This document shows, piece after piece, positions 34,210 through 45,667 of a stretch of DNA of 64,000 nucleotides. The DNA comes from Roridomyces roridus. Its lineage: Eukaryota > Basidiomycota > Agaricomycetes > Agaricales > Mycenaceae. The first letter of the stretch is position 1. Each line of letters starts with the position of its first letter. The notes under the pieces are model-generated. The model was given only the letters and a program-made list of their open reading frames with translations. It did no database searches and was not told the origin of the DNA. The stretch lies in NCBI GenBank assembly GCA_029378245.1, contig JARKIF010000015.1, positions 620,001 to 684,000 of the forward strand. The letters are read 5' to 3'. A program made the position numbers and the translations under genes.

Positions 34210-36409
34210 ATGAAAGACGTGTCCCCGCTTCACTCCGGCGACGAGACAAATCTGAGTGGGAGGATGCCGGGGGTGAGTGATGAGCAGACGACAGCATCGA
34301 GGACTCGAGGGCACGCACGGCGTGGTTATATGAGGGAGGTATGCCGCTGCCGCGGAAACACGTCAGCTCTCGGCAATGAGGGCTCCCGGGAAGCTGTAGA
34401 TTGACTGTTGAGAATGCTGTAAAGATGTGATGGGTGAACAATTGATGAATAATGGAGAGCTGAAGAAGCCCAGAGCCCGAACAGAAAGAGAGAGATGACT
34501 GGAAGGAGCAAGCACAAATGGGGATTGAACAAACAAAGAACCAAAGAATCGAGAGCCATTTCGTTAAAGAACGGATAATGTGCGTGAGACGATTGCGACA
34601 AAAATGTCCCATTGCATCCGTACTCTTCTTATTAGAAGACCGGTGGGTCCAAAGTGGCGGTCTCTGTCCTCGCTCTTTCTGCTAGCATGGAGCGTCCGGT
34701 AAGATCCTGTATGAGGCATCCGCATTGAAATGATACTAATGCGGGTTCAGATTGAGGTTGGCACTTACGGCTTTTACTGGGGCGGGGATGGGAAGGCCAA
34801 TTATGCGACGGTGCAAAGTACCTCTCTCTCCGTAGGCCCATTTAACACCGTGTAGTGCATTAATAATTACAAGACATTCCTCCGCTTCGCTCCGGAAGCT
34901 GTACTGCCAAGATGCATGGCTCAGAGTCAACAAAATCCGAGTCACTTCCAAGGACACATTCCTCAAAGAATAATTGCATTTCAAAAATGATCTACCACAG
35001 GAACTCATGCAGGTAAGTAGGATTTGAATGTCCAGAGAGCGGGTCAAGTGGAAATGGGACTCCAGCCCATGTTTGTGAGTTCGAGGGAAGAGCCAATTTG
35101 CGCACCTACGGCGTGTTACAGTTGCCATGGTCAGGAGTCAAAAGACTGTGTGGCTCGTTGAGTACGGAACGGGTAAAAAGCCCAAAGCACGCACGGTATA
35201 CTCGTCCGGGGCAGTCGGCATGAATCCTGCAATGTTGACCCATGGGGCATTCTACACCAACAGCGCGCGCCACGAGGAGTACTTGAAATCTTTCCTGGCC
35301 GCAGGACAGAGCTGAGGAACCCAGGTCCAATATTTGGGAGTACGAACAGTTTTGAACGAAGACGGCGATGTTGTCCTTTCGGCCCCAGACATCAGAGAGA
35401 CCAGTTGGGCGGCAGTTCAAGTGGAGAGACATCCGGGCGAGAAGTGGCTTGATATCGGTCCAGGTTCAACAAATGCGCTGGAATTCGTGATTGTTGCTGC
35501 GGAAACGATAGCGAGGGTTGCATTTGAATGGTCTTGGCCGAGAGCCCCCGAACACGTTCTTGCCAAAGTCATTCTCAGTCGGGACGTCGTGCGAGAAACG
35601 ATCGGTGGAGTAAAACCGACAGATAGGGCACAAAGTTGTAGCAGAGGGAGGGCCCGGAAGTCGCAGCGTGATAGGAAGCAAACGACCACATAGGGCAGCC
35701 ATGGTTATATACTCCCGGGGCCAGGTGGTCCCGGAGAGACGCGTTCTCTCGGCATTCGAAGCTGTTGAGCCGGTGGAGTTTGTAATCGACTGCGATCTGT
35801 CGCGCAAGGCTGTAGAGCTGTCACTCGGCCCTCGTTGAATCCTGAATGAATAAATTCCGGGTCTGGAAGTGAGGGGAAAGGTGGACCCGGGACGACGCGC
35901 GTTCGGCACTGGATGCAAAAGCTGGAATCTGTAACACGAGGCGTGTCAAGCAGACAGAGGGAACCGAATTCGGCCGGATTGCTGTGAAATCAGTTGAACA
36001 ATCAGGTATACGTCGCCTCGAGCTGGCGGCACGTAGCCTAAAATGCTGTTTCAATGCTGTTGAGTTATGGGTTTTCATGAGAAAAATGAACATGCATCTC
36101 GAGAGAGACCATTGGCTGCTAGGCTCAGATGAGAGAGGAGGACAAAGAGAGGTTTGCACAAATGGGGACGGAGAAGAAGATTCTAGTCAAAATGGTGCTA
36201 TAATCTTAAAGAACGGATAATTGAACAGCAAATCACCCATGGCAAGCAACTTCTGACCATGAAGCTGCATTCAACTGGACAGTTGGTCACTCTTCCGTGA
36301 GCAGTGGGTCTCCCGGCCGTAGTTTCCAATACTAAGCCATCGTCCGCCAGTGCCACCGCTTTCACAGCGATCAGGAAGACCGAAGTAGGTGCTTCCTTAT
36401 AATTTTGTA
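34210..36409. other. Gene-poor region
   Basis: Several short hydrophobic minus-strand frames (for example 35689-35417 with LSVGFTPPIVS) and a TATA-like AGTATATAACC just before an ATG at 35702, but no assembly gave a convincing protein. I considered decayed isoprenylcysteine methyltransferase-like genes and could not support it. Confidence 0.35.
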
Positions 36410-37074
36410 TGGGCGATATACTGTAAAATAATTGTTGCGGGAACATCCGCTGGCAGCCCAGCTTCTGGATCCCAACTCAGTCCCGGCTCGGTAGTTTGGG
36501 TAGCATCTTGAGGCTGGCTTTTTGGGGAGCATCTGAAGAGAGTTCAACACTTTTCAGAGAAAGACTTTTCATTTCTCGACATTGACTGCCGATCTGCCGA
36601 GGATGCGGCCACCCATGCGACACTGATGGGCTATCATCCAGACCGGGATTGCGAAAAAATGCTCCGTGTCTCTGCCTCGTCCCGCTTGCGCTCTGCATGG
36701 GTTTGGCATTCGAGTAGTAGATCCATTGCTTCTGTCTGTCTGCTCAGAGTATTATCTACGCTACTCCAGCATTGTATTTGGGATTGATTTGGGAAGAGTA
36801 AAGAACATTGATTTACTGTCATATAGTGATGAGCTGATAATATCTTGCGATTAACATCTACTGGATCGCTCAAGCCGGAAAATCACCTATCAGCATTCCT
36901 AGATTATCACACCAGACCTGGCCGTGGAGACCGGAATCCAGCAGTGACCAGCTCAAAGTACAGAATATTGGGACCCAGATGTCTGCCAACCTGAAGTTGC
37001 GCTCCAAAACCAGATTACCATATGAGCATGCAATCCAAATGAGTTCCAATAATTTTTTTACAGTATATGTGCCA
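36410..37074 (+). mobile_element. 665-bp TA-flanked MITE, copy 1
   Basis: Ends TGGGCGATATACTGTAAAAT (left) and, inverted at the right end, TGGCACATATACTGTAAAAA. It is flanked by TA on both sides. The interior is non-coding in practice: frames of 60-80 codons recur identically in all three copies simply because the DNA is near-identical. It fits a non-autonomous Tc1/mariner-like element. Confidence 0.8.
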
Positions 37075-37120
37075 TAATTTTGGCAAAGTTTAAGCAAGCT
37101 GTTCAGGACTGGCAAATCTA

Positions 37121-37785
37121 TGGCACATATACTGTAAAAAAATTATTGGAACTCATTTGGATTGCATGCTCATATGGTAATCTGGTTTTGGAGCGCAACT
37201 TCAGGTTGGCAGACATCTGGGTCCCAATATTCTGTACTTTGAGCTGGTCACTGCTGGATTCCGGTCTCCACGGCCAGGTCTGGTGTGATAATCTAGGAAT
37301 GCTGATAGGTGATTTTCCGGCTTGAGCGATCCAGTAGATGTTAATCGCAAGATATTATCAGCTCATCACTATATGACAGTAAATCAATGTTCTTTACTCT
37401 TCCCAAATCAATCCCAAATACAATGCTGGAGTAGCGTAGATAATACTCTGAGCAGACAGACAGAAGCAATGGATCTACTACTCGAATGCCAAACCCATGC
37501 AGAGCGCAAGCGGGACGAGGCAGAGACACGGAGCATTTTTTCGCAATCCCGGTCTGGATGATAGCCCATCAGTGTCGCATGGGTGGCCGCATCCTCGGCA
37601 GATCGGCAGTCAATGTCGAGAAATGAAAAGTCTTTCTCTGAAAAGTGTTGAACTCTCTTCAGATGCTCCCCAAAAAGCCAGCCTCAAGATGCTACCCAAA
37701 CTACCGAGCCGGGACTGAGTTGGGATCCAGAAGCTGGGCTGCCAGCGGATGTTCCCGCAACAATTATTTTACAGTATATCGCCCA
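37121..37785 (-). mobile_element. 665-bp TA-flanked MITE, copy 2, inverted
   Basis: Exact length match to copy 1 in opposite orientation, beginning only 46 bp after it. Identical peptides are predicted from both, so sequence identity is very high. Flanking TA on both sides. Confidence 0.8.
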
Positions 37786-37787
37786 TA

Positions 37788-39140
37788 ATATACTGTAAAA
37801 TAATTATTGTGGTTTTTGAGCGACACGGAGCGCAACAGACGCATCGGTGGCATCTCTTTGGGTTGCCACATCTGTCTGGGTTGCAACCTGTCTGGATTGC
37901 AACATGCCTGGATCACAACATATTGGGATCGCAACCGCAGTGGGTTACATCTGAACCTTGATTTCAATTTTCCAGTAGGATCATTGATCATCACGTACTT
38001 GATTGACATATCATTGACATTCTGGATCATCGGCTGACTCAGAACTATGCAGGTCGACCAAACAATGAAAATCTGTCCCAATCCTTTCTTCCTACCACCA
38101 TCTATCTACCTTTCTCAAAAAGTCCTCCGGCTATCTACTATCCCAGGTAAGTTCCCACCCGCACTCAATTATAATGCCCTGACCGACCCTCTCAGATACC
38201 AATGTCCGACGTGCCGCCGGAATTCCCACTGCCGGGATCGGAAATGCGACTGCGAAGGCTCTTGCGGGCGCTTCACCCCGGAGAATCCCCTCCGGAGTGC
38301 CATTTTGAGTTTCCGAGTCCGACTTCCGTCGTGCCTCTCTGGGAGTCGTGGAAACAAGTACTATTCATCGGTGCGTGCATATCTTCCATCCCTCGTTGTC
38401 GCATCACACGCTCACTGCCTATCTACGCTTCCTCACCCCGGCCTCGGACCCGTTCCGGAGAGCCTTCAATCTCGTCCATCAACTCTGAGCCAACTCATGC
38501 AATCAAGGGGTTCACTCAGGACGAGTATTCGGTGAGTACACTGCGCCGACGTTTCTCCCCGTGCCTGATCCACTCTCCAAGGCAAAATGTCGGCCGGAGA
38601 CCAGCCGTCGGTACGTACATCCCCACCGATCCGTGCCGTAGAAGCATCCTAGAACATAGATTATTCACCAATCATCTGTCCATGCTTTCGCACTTTTGTT
38701 TGGCTCAATGGAAACTTTGAAAGTTGTAAATTGGAACTTACCCGACTCTACGTGACTTGTTACACGGCAAATAGTAAGTATCGAGCTGCAGTTTGTTTAT
38801 GAATCTATCGTACCCACAAGCAGAGAGGGCAAACCCACCGCCGTTCAAACCCACGGCATGATATTGCCAAATAGCCACCGTCAGGAGATCTCAAAGGAAT
38901 CACCGCCAAAAGACGGGACTTTATCCGCTGTGAGAGTAGTTGGCAACTGCGAGGCGAGGTGAGATTGAGAAATGGATCCCAGTCTTGGGCTTGTTCTCCG
39001 GAATGCATTGTTACCCAACTTGAGATGTTACCCAAAGGAACTTGTAACCAAAATGGTGTGCGTTCATGAACATGCACTCCATTTACCTGTGATCCCAACC
39101 ACCTGAAATCAACTTAATTTTTTTTACAGTATATGTGCCA
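37788..39140. mobile_element. Possible longer, older member of the same MITE family
   Basis: Right after copy 2 comes ATATACTGTAAAATAATTATTG, an inner terminal repeat without its outermost bases. At 39113-39140 a right-type terminus occurs (TTTTTTTTACAGTATATGTG then CCA and TA). The two could bound a 1.35-kb element containing 37800-39110. Alternatively they are remnants of two different copies. Confidence 0.35.
38202..38720 (+). CDS. Doubtful 172-codon frame between repeats
   Basis: Begins MSDVPPEFPLPGSEMRLRRL and has intron-like GTGCGT and GTGAGT sites inside, so a short spliced gene is possible. No motif, and it may lie within the candidate long mobile element. Confidence 0.2.
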   Translation: MSDVPPEFPLPGSEMRLRRLLRALHPGESPPECHFEFPSPTSVVPLWESWKQVLFIGACISSIPRCRITRSLPIYASSPRPRTRSGEPSISSINSEPTHAIKGFTQDEYSVSTLRRRFSPCLIHSPRQNVGRRPAVGTYIPTDPCRRSILEHRLFTNHLSMLSHFCLAQWKL

Positions 39141-39393
39141 TAGTTTGGTCTGGAATAAATACATTCACCGTCAGTTTCTGATCAATGGGAATGCAGAACG
39201 GAGGCGTACAATGGTCCAGGCGTGAGTATGACGATCGTGGACAGCGGAGTGACCGCAACGTGCCCTGGGTTTTCCGATCCTTCCATGGAGACATTGCTGA
39301 GCGAGATCTGGGTATCATGTTCACTCATAGGATTCTGACTGGAACTGGTCGCTCCAGAGGGTGGGTCTTCCTCGACGGTTTGTTCGATTTGTA

Positions 39394-40058
39394 TGGGCGA
39401 TATACTGTAAAATAATTGTTGCGGGAACATCCGCTGGCAGCCCAGCTTCTGGATCCCAACTCAGTCCCGGCTCGGTAGTTTGGGTAGCATCTTGAGGCTG
39501 GCTTTTTGGGGAGCATCTGAAGAGAGTTCAACACTTTTCAGAGAAAGACTTTTCATTTCTCGACATTGACTGCCGATCTGCCGAGGATGCGGCCACCCAT
39601 GCGACACTGATGGGCTATCATCCAGACCGGGATTGCGAAAAAATGCTCCGTGTCTCTGCCTCGTCCCGCTTGCGCTCTGCATGGGTTTGGCATTCGAGTA
39701 GTAGATCCATTGCTTCTGTCTGTCTGCTCAGAGTATTATCTACGCTACTCCAGCATTGTATTTGGGATTGATTTGGGAAGAGTAAAGAACATTGATTTAC
39801 TGTCATATAGTGATGAGCTGATAATATCTTGCGATTAACATCTACTGGATCGCTCAAGCCGGAAAATCACCTATCAGCATTCCTAGATTATCACACCAGA
39901 CCTGGCCGTGGAGACCGGAATCCAGCAGTGACCAGCTCAAAGTACAGAATATTGGGACCCAGATGTCTGCCAACCTGAAGTTGCGCTCCAAAACCAGATT
40001 ACCATATGAGCATGCAATCCAAATGAGTTCCAATAATTTTTTTACAGTATATGTGCCA
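39394..40058 (+). mobile_element. 665-bp TA-flanked MITE, copy 3
   Basis: Same orientation, length and predicted peptides as copy 1; TA on both sides. Its right terminus abuts a further terminal fragment (GTATATCGCCCATA, to 40074) and contains the first ATG of the 40051-42270 frame. Confidence 0.8.
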
Positions 40059-42270
40059 TAGTATATCGCCCATACCAAACGATCCTACGGCTGTCCGTCC
40101 AAATGATGTCTCATTTTTAGAGAACGCCGCACCAGACGGCCGAAATTCTTGCGACATCTGCAGATCCGTCGAGGCGGAAAACTGGGTTGAGGAGCACTTT
40201 GATACTCCTCTGTTGCAATCCATCCGATCAGCAGGTCTTGGTGGCCCTCTTGCCACGATGTTGTCCCCGGAGACGCCTGCCCTAACAATATTCGGCTCTT
40301 TCCTCGACAACCGTGTGCTTGACCTGGCTCGAGCGCTATGCGAGGAGTCAGCTCTCGTGGTGATGATCCGCTCTCAGGCAGAGGATCCCGTTGCTTTGTT
40401 TCTTCGTCAATCCTTTGTTGCCGCCGAGACTCCTGACACTAAGCAGCAGAGCGATGGTAGGTGCTTCTCTGGTGACCCTGACGTGAGCTCACCGACAATT
40501 TCAGATGAAAAATCGGACACTGAGTCAGCGTCCAGAGCGAAAGGGAGAGTGATCTGGAAGTTCCGCCCAGGGACGGTGTCTTCCGTCTTCGCGGAGGGGC
40601 CACGCACAGCGACAGGCAGCTTGACTACATAACACCCACCATGAGTGTCGAAAAACCTGTCGATGGAGCACACGGCACAAATGTTAGCTTGCACCTCCAC
40701 GTCACAGAAAGCACCCAGTATGATGTAGTCTTTTCAACTGAAACCAGGGTTCGCATTTTCTCACAATAGACAAATCCTTGTCATTAATGTTGGAATCCAG
40801 TTCAAGTTCCAAACGCAGACGGTGGACGATTACGATTTCAAAGACCTGTTGACTCGGCCGCAGATACTTTCCAGTGTCGATCTCAAGATTGAGATGCGAC
40901 CCACCGAAGTCTTGCTGTATTTATATACCGGTCCTCACTGTCATTTAGTCTCCCCCGCGGATTCGAACGTCCTGCGACTAAAGCGACGAATACAGAACAG
41001 GTGTCAACACAAGTCGGAGGCGCCATTACTGCGGGAATCACCGGAGGCTATCCTGTGGCAACCGGCACTGTTGCTGCCAGTAAAACGGTGGGTCGGACGC
41101 GGCAACTAGCAGATCAAAGGGTGAATTCTTTTTTATATATCCAGATGTGTAGATATTGACTTTCATTCAGCCGGCGCCACTTTGTGTTGTGAAATCGCAG
41201 GTGGGGAAGAAATGGGACTCTTCGATACAGTCCTATTCATCCCACGACCTGCTATGGTACACCACAACCGACGAAGAAGGTGTTCAACATCCTTTGACAA
41301 TCCGATTTGGAATGGGCATCAAATTATACGGGAGGGAGGTATGCATTTTCCCGGATGATCTTCAGCCATTGAATGCCTGCCAGGAGCGAATCCTCACGGA
41401 ACTACCTCAAATCTCACATGTTCTCAGAAGCCAGGTTGTCCTCTGGATAAAGGATCCCACTCTTCGCGCAACAGCACGTGGGATGATTCTTTTGACGACT
41501 GTGAGTCAACTTTGTTGGATGTTGAACTGTCATTGAAACATCCCAAGACCTACCTGCCAGACATTCAGGTTCTGGAGCCCGTCGAAATTTCAGAAGACAA
41601 AGCCATTGATCTTTTGGTAACGCAACCAAATGGTGAGCCGTTAAGGATCCAAAACTGTGAATCCTCTTGACATGTGCGTGCAGACCCTCAGCCACTGGAT
41701 GAAATCCCTTCCGCCCACAACGCAGCCAACTCATTCGCTGTTGGGCTAATCGACCCTCAAACTGACCTGAGTCCCAAGACTGGTGCTCGCAAATTCACGC
41801 GTCGCTTGGTGTCAAAATACCTTCGCCGCCCCAAATCCATGAAGCCTTCCCTGATTGATGTCCCTCTTCACGAATATGTCGCGCGTGGGTGGGACGAGAC
41901 CAACAAGGAGTGGAGAAACACGGTCTGGCCCAGCTTGGATAAAGATTTTCAGTCTGTACCCGCAGAGAGTGCGGCGATGGAGCTGATTGTGACGCCGGGT
42001 GGGGGAGCAGTGCCTCACGCTGCCGAGAACGTGGGCGAACCATCGCTGGGAACAGTTCGGTCAGCTCGCGTCAACACACAGACCGACTCCTCTGTGTCAA
42101 CAGCATCTCTCTCATCTGCCGACGAGGGTATCAGGGTGGTTTTGCCTCAGGACTCCGGAACAGAAGACTCGGAAAGTGAGACCAGTGCCCACGGCTTATC
42201 TTTGGAAATCCGCCACAAGTTGGAGTGTGCCGGATATGCATTGGAGGATTTCAAGAGTAACGGTGAATGA
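40051..42270 (+). CDS. Uncharacterised multi-exon protein, fungal lineage-specific family
   Basis: No function known. It resembles, from memory, predicted proteins found in many copies in mushroom genomes. Proposed exons: 40051-40456, 40525-40748, 40801 to about 41120, 41171-41338, 41384-41500, 41548-41632 and 41684-42270. Recognisable stretches are VFRLRGGATHSDRQLD, VDDYDFKDLL, TQVGGAITAGITGGYPVATG, WDSSIQSYSSHDLLWY, IRFGMGIKLYGRE, LPQISHVLRSQVVLWI and TTTYLPDIQVLEPVEI. The C-terminal 195 residues are charged and low complexity. Exon 3 needs either a weak 53-nt intron (GTCCTC...AAG, from 40935) or has lost one base. The first ATG lies in the end of MITE copy 3, so the native N-terminus may be lost; the next Met is at 40258 (MLSPETPALTIF). 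No signal peptide or membrane segment. Confidence 0.6.
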
Positions 42271-42847
42271 GTTGGGATGCAGCCTGTGTTCAAACAAAGT
42301 AACAGTGTACGGGAAGTGTACTTAAAACCTTTGTATTTACTTATTTTTGTTGATTCCGAGTCTGACATTGGGAGACTACGATCCTATATGGTTGAATGAG
42401 ATTTTCATGAGGCCTTTCTTACTGTAAAGCCCATGCTGCTGAAATATTGGTCTCTATCACGCCGACCGCGCGTCGCACAGTCCAAATCACCGGAATCGCA
42501 TTTACTTCATGAAATATGATCCCTTTACATCTACTTATTCAGCTTTTCTCCCCACCATTTCCCAGGCCGAAGCATGTTGGGCCATCAGTGATTGATTGAT
42601 TGAGATCCTCCACTTGCTCTTGACCTCCATGACGACTCGCCTCTTGCGTCCACCTTTCCTTTCTTGGGGGTCTTTCAACTGTTTGTCTTCGCAGATCCCT
42701 GGATTGGCTACCGGCGACTTCCACGTGTGTTCAAGTTCCTTCTGCGGTCACTATGCAGCAATATGTAATCATTCCCAGGACGAAGATCGAGACCTTGTCA
42801 CGACGTGACGCTTTTTTGTCTGCCTCTCACTTCCATCTTCGCGGCCA
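42271..42847. other. Intergenic, promoter of the BRCT/F-box gene
   Basis: Nothing recognised apart from pyrimidine-rich tracts upstream of 42848. Confidence 0.45.
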
Positions 42848-44949
42848 ATGCAGACGCCGCCAGAGCAGATCTTCACCGGCATTCGATACCAAATTCAGCT
42901 CGATGGTGGCTCGACCTCGACCTCGACCGCTCTGTCTCTGCGCCGGCTGCTCGAGGAGCACGGTGCAAAAGAGGCGGAATACTCGAGCAAGGCGACACGT
43001 ATCATCACCGACACCAATGACACCGAGTCCATGAGGGCTCCATGCGGCGTAGCGTTCGAGTCATTTGTCTCCGGCGTCTTAGTGACGGTACTGCTTGCGC
43101 GTTGGCTTGTTCCTCGTCTCACAGGTTTTGTAGGCGGAGTGGGTGTACAGCTCCATTGAAGCGGGCGTCAAACGACCGTGAGTGTATCGGGTGCATGCCG
43201 CGGACGTCCTCATTGACTTCGTTAGATCCCAGCTTTATTCCCCCGCTCCTGTACTGCTTCTCTCTTCCGTGGTCATGAGCCCGCACCCCGTGGTGAGTCG
43301 TTACTTCAGTTGCAACAACCCACGCTGATCTTTTCAGACCGGCCTTTCGAAGTCGTGGAGCCGTATCCTGCAGCCCTCTCTCGAGATGTTGGGCGGAGAG
43401 TGGCTCGAAACGCCGACGGCGCAGACTACCCATTACATCTCCGAATCCGCGTCCGAGTGTGCGAACCCGAATCTTGTCATCGTGACTCCGAAATCCTTCC
43501 TCGAGATCGTCACACGCAGAGAACGTCTCCCACACCCACCGCACTGCGTCGTTGACGGGCAGAGCGTATCCAGGGCTCATTACTTTTGTCACGCACTGCT
43601 TGCGCGGACAGCCGACTCTAATTTGAAAACCGAGGCGCACGTCGCGTCTGTCCTCACCCTTCCATATCTCCCCTATGAGGTCGTCGCCGAAATATTTCTC
43701 ACATACAAGCAGAATTGTCTCGCTACCCCCGGCCTGTCCTTCGTCCGCTCTCTCTTGAAACTTACGCACATATGCGGTCGCTGGCGGCTCATCGCTCACT
43801 ACACGGCAGAGCTCTGGACAGATCTACATCTCGACGTCCATGCCAAACGGCCGTACCGCCGCCTGCAGAACATCGTGAGGGAGTGGGTCGAGCGTAGCTC
43901 TCCGCGGGCGCTGTCAGTCTACGTCCGGAGCATCTATTCCCGTACTCACAATCCCATCATCGACTTTATTCTGGCACACTCATCCCGCATTCGCGCACTG
44001 CATCTCGAACTCCCCGAGGAACATCTTCTGCCCCTGCTTCAGAAACCTCGAGTACGACCCCTACGACGGAGAATCACGCGCGGAATGTTTTTCTCAGCGG
44101 TCTCGGCCTTACATGCGGTACAGATACGCAAACGATGACGGGCCCCAAATCATCTGGTGCGGCATCCGCAAACCAATCACCGTGTTCCAAAATTCTCCCC
44201 GCCTTCGCACGTTCTGTATCGATGCCCGTGGCATCTTCAATCCAGCGCTCCTGCGTCTCACGTCGTGGAGCAACCTCACGGATATCGATTTTGGATCCGT
44301 CCCACTGGGCGTACTCGACGCCGCGTCGTTACTACCCATGTTCACGAAGTCGAAACGTCTCATCCTTGATATGGACAGTAGACAAGGCTCGTTCATGCCT
44401 CCAGTCGGGAGAGCTACCCTGCCTATTGAGGAATTCGAGTGGCATGGGTATCCTGCGGTGGACGACGCATCGGCTCTCGCTCCGCTCGTCCTTCAGCGGC
44501 TTACGTCCCTCCAGATGCGCAACGGAGCTGAGGCCAGCTTACTCGCTCTCCACTCCCGCTCCGCATTCAAGCTTCAGAACCTGAAGCTCACGTTCTTCCG
44601 CCTCACTTACCCCGGCTTTTCTCCATTCCTACGTGACATGAGCTCTCTCACCATCCTGGAGCTCTACCAATGTATCTCCATCACGGATGATCTGCTCGAG
44701 TTCCTCGTGAATGATCCTGACAAACGCGTTGTGCTCCCGCGGATGGAACAACTTGTGATAGCTACACACCATCCGCAATTCTCCGAGGCCCTCATGATAC
44801 GGATGATTGAATCGCGGTGGTTGCGTACGCCGCTCGTCAAGGCGCGGCTGACTCTGTCGGAGATGATTGTTGGACAGCCGGAGCATCGGGAGGTGTTGGA
44901 CTGGGCTGTGCGGATTGTTGAGGCAGGGCTGGAGCTTGATTATCATTGA
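42848..44949 (+). CDS. Tandem BRCT - F-box - leucine-rich fusion protein, 638 aa
   Basis: Exons 42848-43087, 43134-43177, 43226-43292, 43338-44051 and 44098-44949 join in phase to 639 codons. Residues 1-115: BRCT-like domain, starting FTGIRYQI, with LRRLLEEHGAKEAEYSSKAT, RIITDT and the conserved Trp in TAEWVYSSIEAGVKRP. Residues 115-205: second BRCT, with LLLSSVVMS, RILQPSLEMLGGEWL, TTHYIS and VTPKSFLEIV, where Ser replaces the usual Trp. After a 20-residue linker an F-box follows (LPYLPYEVVAEIFLTYK ... THICGRWRLIAHYTAELW, residues 222-285), then a C-terminal half of leucine-rich segments typical of fungal F-box proteins. BRCT pairs bind phosphopeptides and F-boxes bind Skp1 of SCF ubiquitin ligases, so a phospho-dependent ligase adaptor is conceivable (inference). 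No Met lies between the BRCT and F-box parts, arguing against two genes. A 50-nt GTATCC...CAG intron at the linker would instead end the BRCT protein early. Confidence 0.7.
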
Positions 44950-45178
44950 CAGTGAGATTTGACGAAATTTCTTGATGAATCCATGAGCGAGGATGCATTT
45001 CACGATACAAGTAGTTCTTGCATTTGTTGTGGGTGCATAATCCAAATACTATTGGAAATTTCCTGGCCCAGCGCCGACATATCGGGATCCACGCGCGGTA
45101 GAAACCTTGGCTCTGGCTCACAAGTGGCATTATTCGATGATCCACGTTCACGCAGGTCTCGGCTTTCCGACGCCGCAG

Positions 45179-45567
45179 CAGTGTTCGCCTTAAGGCCTTA
45201 AATATCGACCCTCTGGGAAGTTAAGGCTTAACTTAAGGTTGAGGCCTTAAGCTAAGGTCTGGGGCTGAGGCCTTAAGACCAAAAAAGGAAATTCATTTGT
45301 ACCCTGAAGGCCTATGGAAAAACCTTCACTATGCACTGTCCACCCTTGATTTACTTTCCCCAGACATCCCATGGCCAAGGTAAATCTCCACTGCAAATAG
45401 CCTTCCCTCTGTGCCATCATCAAACAAACTCCGCCCGGTCCGATCAATCATCAGCTCTGCCGGGTCCGGATCAGGCTCGACACGTGATGCTTAAGGCCTG
45501 AACTTGCTGGACCAGCCCAAGCTAAGGCTTAAGACCTCTAAGGCCTTAAGGCTTAGGGCGGACACTG
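45179..45567. mobile_element. 389-bp hAT-type MITE with 8-bp target duplication
   Basis: Terminal inverted repeats CAGTGTTCGCC (left) and, inverted, CAGTGTCCGCC (right). The sequence is flanked by the perfect 8-bp direct repeat CGCCGCAG (45171-45178 and 45568-45575). Subterminal regions are packed with CTTAAG and AGGCCTTAAG units in both orientations. TIR start CAGTG and 8-bp duplication are hallmarks of hAT elements. No transposase, so non-autonomous. Confidence 0.85.
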
Positions 45568-45614
45568 CGCCGCAGTCGAGGCTCGGTGATCTGCGACCAC
45601 AGAACGACAATCCC

Positions 45615-45667
45615 AAAAAAATCCAAAAGAAATCTGCAATATCCTATATGAGCTCGATTCGAACGGG
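45615..45667 (-). repeat. T-arm-like hairpin with downstream T-run (element 7)
   Basis: The minus strand reads GCCCGTTCGAATCGAGC at 45667-45651, and seven T residues follow at 45621-45615. Confidence 0.55.

Noticed and set aside
33678..35700. Decayed isoprenylcysteine methyltransferase-like genes
   Set aside because: Only a hydrophobic start and a vague FTPP motif were seen; the C-terminal signature of that family was not found in any frame.
37322..37718. Small proteins encoded in the 665-bp repeats (73-81 codons, present three times)
   Set aside because: Conserved only because the DNA copies are near-identical recent transpositions; no transposase features.
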